In this document: positions 1 through 5,786 of the stretch, piece after piece | How the letters are laid out: each line of letters starts with the position of its first letter | How positions within the stretch are numbered: the stretch's first letter is position 1 | DNA from: Candidatus Heimdallarchaeota archaeon | GTDB taxonomy: Archaea; Asgardarchaeota; Heimdallarchaeia; Heimdallarchaeales; Heimdallarchaeaceae | Reading direction: 5' to 3' | NCBI GenBank assembly: GCA_016839985.1 | Contig: JAEOTG010000055.1 | Coordinates: forward strand, 1 to 8,022 | Length of the DNA: 8,022 nt | Translations under genes and position numbers: made by a program | The notes under the pieces: model-generated | What the model was told of the DNA's origin: nothing | What the model saw: only the letters and a program-made list of their open reading frames with translations | Databases searched by the model: none

Positions 1-1859
1 GAATCAAAGAAGGATTTGATATTGCTTTCTTTGGTGGATCTGTAATGGGATTAGCAGTTGTAGGTGTAGCACTACTTGGAGTAGGTGGAATATATTGGAT
101 ATTCACACCTCTTGTTTCAGCTGAATTTGCAACAAAAGTTGTACTAGGATTCAGTTTCGGTGCTTCAACAATTGCTCTATTCATGAAATGTGGAGGAGGA
201 ATTTACACCAAAACAGCAGACGTAGGGGCTGACTTAGTTGGTAAAGCTGAATATGACCTACCTGAAGATGATGTCCGTAATCCTGCAACCATCGCAGACA
301 ATGTAGGTGATAATGTTGGTGATATCGCAGGTATGGGCAGTGATTTACTTGACTCTTATGTAGCTTCAATTGTTGCTGCAATGATACTTGCAACGGTATT
401 TGGAGCAGTAGGATTTGAAATCCATTTTGTCGTTCTACCAATTGTTATCTCTGGTGTAGGATTGATTGCGTCCTTAATTGGAATCTTCTTTGTTAAATTC
501 TTCGGAAAAGAAGATCCAGGCAAATCATTAAATAACGGAACTTATTTCTCAACAGTAATTTTTGCTGGATTGGCAGCTCTCATTATCTATGTAATGACTA
601 CACAAGTTGATGCAGCTGGTACAGGGCAATTATGGAGAGACTATCTTGCAATAATTTTAGGATTAGCTAGTGGAATTGTAATAGGATGGACAAGTGACTA
701 CTACACTCGTGATGATAAGAAACCTACCAGAAACATGGCTCATGCAGCTGAAGAAGGTCATGCAGTAGTTGTTCTTTCAGGATTTTCTTATGGTTTGATA
801 AGCGTAGTACCACCATCAGTAGGAATAGTCGTTGCTATGACTTTGAGTTACATTCTAGATGGTGTATTCGGTGTAGCATTAGCTGCAGTAGGAATGCTAG
901 CTATAGTTGGAACAATAGTTTCAAACGATGCCTACGGACCTATCGTCGACAATTCAAGAGCTATAGCTGAACAAGGAGGACTTGGTGAGGATATAATTAG
1001 AAAAGCTGATATGCTTGATTCAGCAGGAAATACAGCTAAAGCAATCACCAAAGGATTCGCAATTGGTGCAGCAAATTTGACAGTCTTAGCATTATTATTC
1101 TCTTTCGCAACTGAAGCAGAAATAACTATGATTGATTTACTTAATGTAAAAGTTCTAGTAGGAGCTTTCATAGGTGTAGTAATACCTGCATTATTCTCAG
1201 CTCTATTGATCCTCTCAGTTCAAAGAAATGCAGCAAAAATGGTTTTAGAAATAAGAAGACAATTTGAAACTAATCCAAAAATACTCACAGGTGAAGAACC
1301 AGCTGACTTCAATAAGACAATTGACATTGCAACAAAAGGAGCATTAATTGAACTCATTCTACCAAGTATAATTTCCATAGCAACACCAATTCTTGTAGGA
1401 ATAATCTTTGGAGTAGCAGCATTAGGAGCCTTCCTAGCAGGAGCAATACTATCAGGATTTGTCTTCGCAATAATGATGGCAAACGCTGGGGGAGCACTAG
1501 ACAATGCCAAGAAATGGATCGAAGATGGCAACCTAGGTGGTAAAGGTACAGAAACACATAAAGCAAGTATTACAGGTGACACTTTTGGTGATCCACTTAA
1601 GGACACTGCAGGACCATCAATAAACACCTTACTTGTTGTTATGTCTTTGACTTCTTCTATCTTCATGGGATTAATGCTAGCCATTGGTCGAGATGGTTTC
1701 CTAGTCGAGAGCTTATTTGAGAATCCTATTGCTAACAATAAAGTCTGGATACTCATTGTTATTATCTTGGGTGTTGTTCTAGTAGGAATAATTCTCTGGG
1801 CAATTATCAAAATCTTCAGAAACAAGAAAGTTATACAAAAACTACTTAAGAAAGACTAG
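1..1859 (+). CDS. hppA: Membrane-bound proton-pumping pyrophosphatase, K+-independent type (5' end missing)
   Basis: This integral membrane enzyme couples hydrolysis of pyrophosphate to export of H+ (some relatives pump Na+). The reading frame is open from base 3, before the first ATG at 45, and residues IKEGFDIAFFGGSVMG match the family interior, so the true start lies upstream of the window. About 618 residues are present; family members have about 650-800. Visible motifs are KTADVGADLVGKAE (nt 210-251, the pyrophosphate-binding signature), the Asp-rich DDVRNPATIADNVGDNVGD (267-323), DAYGPIVDN, and near the end GGKGTETHK and GDPLKDTAGPS (about 1536-1620). Between these lie many hydrophobic helices. 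In GNTAKAITKG the Lys (nt 1038-1040) and Thr (1047-1049) occupy the positions that in the K+-dependent class are Ala and Gly, so a K+-independent, probably H+-pumping enzyme is inferred. The gene stops with TAG and is convergent with the next gene. Confidence 0.96.
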   Translation, partial: IKEGFDIAFFGGSVMGLAVVGVALLGVGGIYWIFTPLVSAEFATKVVLGFSFGASTIALFMKCGGGIYTKTADVGADLVGKAEYDLPEDDVRNPATIADNVGDNVGDIAGMGSDLLDSYVASIVAAMILATVFGAVGFEIHFVVLPIVISGVGLIASLIGIFFVKFFGKEDPGKSLNNGTYFSTVIFAGLAALIIYVMTTQVDAAGTGQLWRDYLAIILGLASGIVIGWTSDYYTRDDKKPTRNMAHAAEEGHAVVVLSGFSYGLISVVPPSVGIVVAMTLSYILDGVFGVALAAVGMLAIVGTIVSNDAYGPIVDNSRAIAEQGGLGEDIIRKADMLDSAGNTAKAITKGFAIGAANLTVLALLFSFATEAEITMIDLLNVKVLVGAFIGVVIPALFSALLILSVQRNAAKMVLEIRRQFETNPKILTGEEPADFNKTIDIATKGALIELILPSIISIATPILVGIIFGVAALGAFLAGAILSGFVFAIMMANAGGALDNAKKWIEDGNLGGKGTETHKASITGDTFGDPLKDTAGPSINTLLVVMSLTSSIFMGLMLAIGRDGFLVESLFENPIANNKVWILIVIILGVVLVGIILWAIIKIFRNKKVIQKLLKKD

Positions 1860-1861
1860 AT

Positions 1862-1905
1862 TAGTCTCTCTTTTTCTTTTTTCATTTTGAAGGAAAAGAG
1901 ATATT
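1862..1905 (+). terminator. T-rich termination region after hppA
   Basis: Right after the hppA stop comes a pyrimidine run with several T stretches (1865-1887), the usual form of archaeal intrinsic termination. An 8-bp inverted repeat, TCTCTTTT (1867-1874) and AAAAGAGA (1894-1901), brackets it. The 72-nt gap lies between two convergent genes, so it may stop transcripts from both sides; the minus strand also reads T-rich here. The call rests on composition and context only. Confidence 0.5.
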
Positions 1906-1931
1906 GAAAAACTAACTTCACATATAAGAGG

Positions 1932-2561
1932 TTAAACAACCGCGACATATAAAGGAGAACCAATTATTACTTTGATTCTCTCATCAATATCATATTTTGT
2001 TTTTACCAATATCTTTGCTAAAAATCCAATATCTTGTTCTACTAATTGTGATTCTGAAGCAATGAACTGTATCCCTTCAAAGAATTCACGTTCTCCATAA
2101 GTTTCCATCTTTTCTATTGCTAAAGATGGTTTAGTATTCAATGTCTTGAAACTACTCATTATATTGAATAGATCTGAGCGATTTTGTTTAGCTAATTTTG
2201 GTAAATTATCCTTAGGTATCAAATGTTTGGGGGAACCTCCTAAAACAAAAAGCAAATCCTCTTTTTGTAGAAAGAATAAAACCATATCCCCAGCATCCAT
2301 TGGTATAATACCCCACTTCATTTTTGTTTTATCTTTCACATAAGATTTTGGTTTTTCTATAGTACCAACATCACATCTTTTCAGGATATATCTTGAGAGT
2401 TGTTTCATTTTTTGAGATTTTTGCTTTTCTTCATTCAAAGAGAATTTAATGAAGAAATCTTTAAAACCAAAACTAAATCGAAGTTTTAATTTATCCCATC
2501 GATGCAATTGGGGGAATAACATTTCTAATTTTGAATCAGAGAAGTATAGATAATACTGCAA
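1932..2561 (-). CDS. Uncharacterised 209-aa protein, possibly DUF7019-like
   Basis: I cannot assign a function. The protein opens with QYYLYFSDSKLEMLFPQ and ends with IIGSPLYVAVV. In between are GIIPMDAGDMVLFF and FVLGGSPKHLIP. From memory these resemble the start, middle and end of DUF7019 family proteins, known mainly from bacteria and without known function; this is a tentative match. There is no signal peptide or membrane helix, and a Lys-rich stretch lies at about residues 45-85, so it is probably a soluble cytoplasmic protein. The start is TTG (2561-2559). No ATG, GTG or TTG lies between it and an in-frame TAA at 2579-2577, and the family-like N-terminus begins right there. A TATA-like box centred about 27 nt before this codon suggests a leaderless transcript. 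The gene is convergent with hppA. Confidence 0.8.
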   Translation of the reverse strand: MQYYLYFSDSKLEMLFPQLHRWDKLKLRFSFGFKDFFIKFSLNEEKQKSQKMKQLSRYILKRCDVGTIEKPKSYVKDKTKMKWGIIPMDAGDMVLFFLQKEDLLFVLGGSPKHLIPKDNLPKLAKQNRSDLFNIMSSFKTLNTKPSLAIEKMETYGEREFFEGIQFIASESQLVEQDIGFLAKILVKTKYDIDERIKVIIGSPLYVAVV

Positions 2562-2584
2562 TTTAATATAAGCTAGTTATAACG

Positions 2585-2592
2585 TATATAAA
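2585..2592 (-). promoter_or_regulatory. TATA box for the 209-aa gene
   Basis: Read on the minus strand the sequence is TTTATATA, a close match to the archaeal TATA element. Its centre is about 27 nt upstream of the TTG start at 2561, so transcription would be expected to begin at or within a few bases of the start codon. A purine-rich stretch (GGAAATG) just upstream could serve as the B recognition element. No Shine-Dalgarno site is visible before the TTG, which fits leaderless translation. Confidence 0.6.
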
Positions 2593-2635
2593 TAAGCATT
2601 TCCAGCTTTTTAGTTTTTTTACATTGAAAATCTTA

Positions 2636-2660
2636 AAGAAAGAGTAAGCTTACTCTTCTT
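2636..2660 (-). terminator. Palindrome and T-rich tail, probable terminator of the Cys-rich gene
   Basis: AAGAGTAAG (2640-2648) and CTTACTCTT (2649-2657) form a perfect 18-bp palindrome, extendable by about 5 bp if one base is bulged. On the minus strand it begins about 9 nt after the TGA at 2668-2666 and is followed by TTTCTTTAAGATTTTC, so hairpin plus T-rich tail resembles an intrinsic terminator. It lies upstream of the TATA box of the next gene and would insulate the two units. A protein-binding palindrome is the alternative. Confidence 0.5.
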
Positions 2661-2665
2661 TCTCT

Positions 2666-2989
2666 TCATTTTTTCTTTGTTTCTCTTAGTTTTTTTTCAT
2701 ATCTTTGTTCTTTCCATTTCTTATGTTCTATTGATTTCTTTGTTTTTTTCTTTTTAGTTTCTTTTTTCAATCCCCAATCAAGTATTTGTTGCCTTGTTTT
2801 TTTGTCTTCAGCTAAACAGTTAGGACAATATTGATGTTTCAAAAACCATTGAAATAATTCTTTCTTATGAGCTATTAATTGACAACATCGTAGATCTATT
2901 TTTTCTCTTCTATCTACTTTCTTCAAATCAGTTTTACAAAAATAGCAGATTTCTCCTCTCTCAATATCTTTCATCTCTTCTTCTTTCAT
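2666..2989 (-). CDS. Small Cys-rich, lysine-rich protein with probable zinc-binding fold
   Basis: No family recognised. Counting from the ATG at 2989 the protein has 107 residues. The N-terminal half carries CYFC (C15, C18), an adjacent pair C35-C36 and CPNC (C55, C58), enough ligands for one four-Cys zinc site of ribbon or treble-clef type. The C-terminal third (from about residue 64) is almost entirely Lys, Arg, Glu and Thr, ending ETKKK, and is probably helical or disordered and strongly basic. That pairing suggests binding to nucleic acid or the ribosome, which is inference only. A TTG directly before the ATG (2992-2990) is an alternative start; an AAGGT about 10 nt before the TTG and 13 nt before the ATG does not settle it. 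The nearest in-frame upstream stop is a TAA with no other usual start after it. Downstream is a palindromic terminator. Confidence 0.75.
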   Translation of the reverse strand: MKEEEMKDIERGEICYFCKTDLKKVDRREKIDLRCCQLIAHKKELFQWFLKHQYCPNCLAEDKKTRQQILDWGLKKETKKKKTKKSIEHKKWKEQRYEKKLRETKKK

Positions 2990-3099
2990 CAAGCTAATGT
3001 TTACCTTTTCTTCTTTTAATCTATATTGTTACTACTCTTAGTGAAGTTTTTAATTTATGTAGCTTCTAGACACTCCTTTTTTCAAGAACTAATAGAAGA

Positions 3100-3110
3100 T
3101 TTTATATAAT
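3100..3110 (-). promoter_or_regulatory. Candidate TATA box upstream of the Cys-rich gene
   Basis: The minus strand reads ATTATATAAAA, a good TATA-like string in the 181-nt gap between the NTPase and the Cys-rich gene. It would place a start of transcription near 3079 and leave a leader of about 90 nt. A weaker candidate, AATATAGA, lies near 3032 and would give a leader of about 17 nt. Which one is used, if either, cannot be told from sequence. The core TTATATAA is itself palindromic, so orientation is assigned by context. Confidence 0.35.
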
Positions 3111-3129
3111 TTCATGCAATTGATATTTT

Positions 3130-3164
3130 GACTGTGAGTTTAATATATTTTAAAACTCACAGTC
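3130..3164. repeat. Perfect 12-bp inverted repeat after the NTPase gene
   Basis: GACTGTGAGTTT (3130-3141) and AAACTCACAGTC (3153-3164) are exact reverse complements around an 11-nt A/T-only loop. The repeat starts 9 nt after the NTPase stop codon on the minus strand, and those 9 nt are GGGAGGGAG. On the minus strand the hairpin is followed by an A-rich rather than T-rich stretch, so it is not a standard intrinsic terminator. It could be an RNA 3'-end stabiliser, a processing site or an operator for the Cys-rich gene. Confidence 0.75.
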
Positions 3165-3173
3165 CTCCCTCCC

Positions 3174-3695
3174 TCATTTTGTTATCTTTTGAAGGATGAA
3201 ATCATATATCTCTTTAACTTTTTTTTCGTTTGGTTTTTCTTCTAGTATCCAAGTTTTCTGTGGTTTAAACTCAAATAATCTCAATATTTCTTTAATTAAA
3301 TTTTCTCTAATAACCAAAACAACTACATGGTCATTTTTTCTTTGTATTTTCTTTATTAATTTTGAAATCTCAGTGTATAAACATTTTTTTTCTCTTTCTA
3401 ACCTTCCCACTTCATCTATGAAGATTATATCAGAAGTATAAGACGATTTTATAGATTCATTCGCAAAATTTAATGCTTTATTTGAGATTGAATATTTTCC
3501 TATTTTCTCAATTACTTTTTCTCCATCTGAATGAAAGGTAACTTTTTCATTTGTCTTAACATTGACAAAAAATCGATTTTCTTGTCCTTCAGTTATAACT
3601 CCCGCAACACTGTAGGACTGGTTAAAATTTTTAATAATATTCTTTATTAGAGTTGTTTTTCCAATACCTATTGGTCCTGTTATTACAAAAAACAG
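3174..3695 (-). CDS. THEP1-like P-loop nucleoside-triphosphatase, probable CTG start
   Basis: A 173-residue P-loop NTPase that hydrolyses nucleoside triphosphates in vitro in known relatives; the cellular role of the family is unsettled. The order of elements matches the THEP1 (NTPase_1) family: FFVITG and Walker A GPIGIGKTTL (residues 7-16), then GVITE (32-36), the conserved GKYSIS region (66-71), Walker B IIFIDEVGRLE (90-100), and VVVLVIREN near the end. The frame is open from a TAG at 3698-3696. No ATG, GTG or TTG occurs before residue 96, a GTG inside Walker B, where a start would remove the P-loop. The codon right after the TAG is CTG, placing the P-loop a few residues from the N-terminus as is usual in this family. 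GAGGGG sits 6 nt before the CTG. The kinase-domain gene ends 23 nt upstream on the same strand, so the two are probably co-transcribed. Confidence 0.85.
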   Translation of the reverse strand: MFFVITGPIGIGKTTLIKNIIKNFNQSYSVAGVITEGQENRFFVNVKTNEKVTFHSDGEKVIEKIGKYSISNKALNFANESIKSSYTSDIIFIDEVGRLEREKKCLYTEISKLIKKIQRKNDHVVVLVIRENLIKEILRLFEFKPQKTWILEEKPNEKKVKEIYDFILQKITK

Positions 3696-3701
3696 CTATT
3701 T

Positions 3702-3707
3702 CCCCTC
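3702..3707 (-). promoter_or_regulatory. Shine-Dalgarno site supporting the CTG start
   Basis: The minus strand reads GAGGGG, whose GAGG core pairs with the CCUC of the 16S rRNA 3' end. It ends 6 nt before the CTG at 3695-3693, a normal spacing. It lies in the 23-nt gap after the upstream stop codon, so its position makes sense only if translation begins at or very near that CTG. Confidence 0.6.
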
Positions 3708-3718
3708 AAAATTGATGC

Positions 3719-4360
3719 TTATTTGTTCTCTATTGTATCTCTCCATGATTCCAAGATATGAACAAAACCTTTTGCTCCAGCATCTACAACATTAGCTTCT
3801 TTGAGAACATCTAACATCTCTTTTGTTCTTTCCAAACAGTCTTGGCTTCTTTCAACAATGAGATTCATGAATTCTAACCATTCAATTTCCGGATTTTCTT
3901 CGATGATCTCTTTAGCTTTTTCAGTAGCTTCTTTCATCACAGTTAAAATTGTACCTTCTGTAGGATTAAGAACACTATCATAAGCAAAATCAGTACCTTC
4001 TTGTAAAGCTTCTGCAAATGCTTTAGGAGTAATTTTTTCTTGTACATCTAAGTATTCTACTACACCTATCAGGAATTGAGAATAAATAACCCCTGAATTA
4101 CCTTTAGCACCTACAAAACTGCCTTTGCTTATCGCTTGAAAGACATCATTCCCATTCCCATCCTCAACTCCTCTCACTTCATTAACGATAGCCTGGATGG
4201 TATAAAACATGTTGGAACCAGTATCTCCATCAGGTATTGGAAAAACGTTGATAGCATTAATATTCTCTTTTTCATCTGAAATGAGTTTTTCACTCTTTAT
4301 CATCATATCTCTAAATAAAATTGGTCTTAATGATTGTGATTGCCCCATCATTTTACTCAC
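3719..4360 (-). CDS. Stand-alone DAK2/DhaL kinase domain protein, FakA N-terminal-like
   Basis: This is an ATP-binding DAK2 (DhaL) domain. Such domains give ATP to a substrate held by a partner: dihydroxyacetone on DhaK, or a fatty acid on FakB. Counting from the GTG at 4360, INVFPIPDGDTGSNM (37-51) has the Asp residues D44 and D46 that hold the Mg-ATP. SKGSFVGAKGNSGVI (78-92) and NPTEGTILTV (132-141) are typical of the FakA type rather than of DhaL proper, and VVDAGAKGF near residue 193 closes the domain. At 213 aa it lacks the middle and C-terminal domains of full-length FakA (about 550 aa), and no DegV/FakB-like partner is visible here. The start is uncertain: GTG at 4360, or ATG at 4351 with GTGA 5 nt before it. 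A TATA-like element near 4396 fits either. The substrate is unknown. Confidence 0.9.
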   Translation of the reverse strand: MSKMMGQSQSLRPILFRDMMIKSEKLISDEKENINAINVFPIPDGDTGSNMFYTIQAIVNEVRGVEDGNGNDVFQAISKGSFVGAKGNSGVIYSQFLIGVVEYLDVQEKITPKAFAEALQEGTDFAYDSVLNPTEGTILTVMKEATEKAKEIIEENPEIEWLEFMNLIVERSQDCLERTKEMLDVLKEANVVDAGAKGFVHILESWRDTIENK

Positions 4361-4566
4361 AATTCAGTCTAATTCAGAATAAGTAGTAAGCTATTTAAAA
4401 ATATTCTTTTCCAATGAAAGAATACCTTACATTTTTCATAAACAAAAAAACTTTCAAATGACTAAAAAATTAAGTTTTTACTATCCTTCATAAATTCTTA
4501 AAAAGAGAACTATCTATAATTTTAAAAGAGATATAATTTGCATTGTGCTATTAATGGTGATTTAGT
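4361..4566. promoter_or_regulatory. Divergent promoter region between the kinase-domain gene and the GalT-like gene
   Basis: These 206 nt hold no gene that I can see and are very AT-rich. On the minus strand TTTTTAAATA (about 4392-4401) is a TATA-like box that would start transcription near 4370, about 10-20 nt before the kinase-domain gene. On the plus strand CTATAATTTTAAAAG (4515-4529) offers overlapping TATA-like matches that would start transcription at about 4544-4550 and leave a short leader carrying the Shine-Dalgarno site of the GalT-like gene. Confidence 0.5.
4556..4561 (+). promoter_or_regulatory. Shine-Dalgarno site that fixes the TTG start of the GalT-like gene
   Basis: GGTGAT matches six consecutive bases of the full Shine-Dalgarno complement (GGAGGTGATC) and ends 5 nt before the TTG at 4567. 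The TGA inside it (4558-4560) is in frame with the gene, so no upstream start is possible. The ATG at 4554 is in another frame and stops after three codons. Confidence 0.75.
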
Positions 4567-5760
4567 TTGGAGATTCCGGAAGGTTACTGGGGCATTTACA
4601 AAGATACAGAAAATATGCCTTTAGAAAGATTCGATCCCTTTAGAACAATAATTAACGAGTTTGGTACTAAAGTTGGACATATAACACAATTTTCTCCTTT
4701 AAGAGGAAAGAGACCATTTGAACATAAAAACAATAATCAAATTGTTCTAGAAGAGCTTCACATTGAAAGAGATTCATTTTGCAAAGTTGTTGCAGGAGAA
4801 CTTCCAGCTGTTGTTTTATCACAAGATGGAAATATCAGTAATCATCCTTTAAGTGTAGAACCAAAAAAAGAGAATTTAGAAAGTCATACTGCTATTTCTA
4901 TTGTCAATCTATTTACTCCAATGGCTAGAGTTTTGTATCAACATACTCAAGAATTAGATTCTATACAAGACAAAAGTATTGGAGTTGGGATGGTTCATTT
5001 ATTAACAAAACACTATGATACTCTATCTGATGCATCTGCAAAGGAAATTATTGAGCTTCTAAAGACAACTCAAATCGCTCACAAGAATAGTGTCGATGTT
5101 CTTAAAGAAAAATATAATACATCTAAACTGACGATTTTACACTTCTTTAATATAGGGGAAGAAGCTGGTGCCAGTATTTGTCATATCCATTCTCAAACCT
5201 ATATTTATGCAAACGATATAGGTCATGGTTGGACTTCACTCGGTTTCCTAAGTGTTCCAGGTTTTCATAAGAAAAAAATGAACAATCTCAATTATTGCCT
5301 TGCGTGTAAGCTAGTTGAAAATAAAAAAATCAAGGATCCTTTGAATCAAGAATTAAATTTTGAAGAGAGAATTGTTTTTGAAAATGAAGAATGGATTCTT
5401 TTAACTGCATTTGCTCCTGAAAGAGATGGTCAACTTCGATTAATTCCAAAAAGACATACATCTCAATTTTTGTTCTTAGATGAAGAACAGATAAAAAAAC
5501 TCGCTGAAGCTATTCTAATTGCAAATAAAGCATTAGATGAGTTTATTGCTTTAGCTCCTCAAAGTATGAATTTATTACAGGATAGAAATATTCTGTTTCG
5601 ACAAGAAAACATTGGTTATAATTCCGATATGCATTTACTAATTGATATCATTCCTATTCAAAGGATTGGTGGAGCTGAAATAATGGAAACGTACAGAATA
5701 GCTACAATGTTTCCAGAAGATGTTGCAAAGATTATGAGAGATTGTTTAAATAAAAAATAG
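4567..5760 (+). CDS. GalT-like nucleotidylyltransferase (HIT superfamily)
   Basis: A 397-residue two-domain protein resembling galactose-1-phosphate uridylyltransferase, which swaps UMP between UDP-glucose and galactose-1-phosphate through a uridylyl-histidine. The first domain contains FFNIGEEAGASICHIHSQ; H206-x-H208-x-Q210 is the active-site HxHxQ motif, with H208 the presumed nucleophile. The second domain starts with C244-L-A-C247, a probable metal site, followed by RIVFENEEWILLTAFAP and IPKRH (H297), and ends with the typical PEDVAKIMRD. In the C-terminal segment DMHLLIDIIP the usual second His of HxH appears to be Leu358. Cys pairs of the kind found early in E. coli GalT are absent from the first domain. 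Lying ahead of GH57 and glgA, it may act as a sugar-1-phosphate uridylyl- or adenylyltransferase or a nucleotide-sugar phosphorylase; the exact substrate cannot be read here. It starts at TTG, and the next gene begins 26 nt downstream. Confidence 0.85.
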   Translation: MEIPEGYWGIYKDTENMPLERFDPFRTIINEFGTKVGHITQFSPLRGKRPFEHKNNNQIVLEELHIERDSFCKVVAGELPAVVLSQDGNISNHPLSVEPKKENLESHTAISIVNLFTPMARVLYQHTQELDSIQDKSIGVGMVHLLTKHYDTLSDASAKEIIELLKTTQIAHKNSVDVLKEKYNTSKLTILHFFNIGEEAGASICHIHSQTYIYANDIGHGWTSLGFLSVPGFHKKKMNNLNYCLACKLVENKKIKDPLNQELNFEERIVFENEEWILLTAFAPERDGQLRLIPKRHTSQFLFLDEEQIKKLAEAILIANKALDEFIALAPQSMNLLQDRNILFRQENIGYNSDMHLLIDIIPIQRIGGAEIMETYRIATMFPEDVAKIMRDCLNKK

Positions 5761-5786
5761 AACATTAATTTCTTAGGTGAAAGCAT

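Noticed and set aside
1220..1825. Long open frame on the minus strand inside hppA (201 codons)
   Set aside because: It lies wholly inside the strongly conserved pyrophosphatase gene and its product has no recognisable motif. Other minus-strand frames in hppA (181-441, 932-1171, 1354-1566) are rejected for the same reason.
3101..3125. Eight-codon frame starting at the ATG near 3115 on the minus strand
   Set aside because: Too short to support, with no Shine-Dalgarno site at a useful distance; it overlaps the TATA-like element.
3174..3410. NTPase read as a 78-aa gene or a broken pseudogene
   Set aside because: The same frame continues without a stop for another 95 codons and encodes Walker A and Walker B in register, so the gene is intact apart from its unusual start codon.
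3196..3441. Plus-strand open frame opposite the NTPase
   Set aside because: It is antisense to a clear P-loop protein and has low-complexity Phe/Ser content typical of a shadow frame in AT-rich DNA. The frames at 2146-2343 and 3801-3983 are likewise antisense to better-supported genes.
3686..3700. Frameshift in the run of six identical bases at the NTPase start
   Set aside because: Removing one base gives a plausible IAVFVITG start, but that frame also lacks ATG, GTG or TTG and meets a TGA three codons upstream, so it does not provide a better start than the CTG. Raw reads could still change this.
4446..4479. Inverted repeat AAAAACTT / AAGTTTTT in the divergent promoter region
   Set aside because: Only 8 bp, nearly all A/T, in a very AT-rich stretch; expected by chance.
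4554..4565. ATG just before the GalT-like gene as its start
   Set aside because: It is in a different frame and stops after three codons. The gene's own frame has a TGA at 4558.
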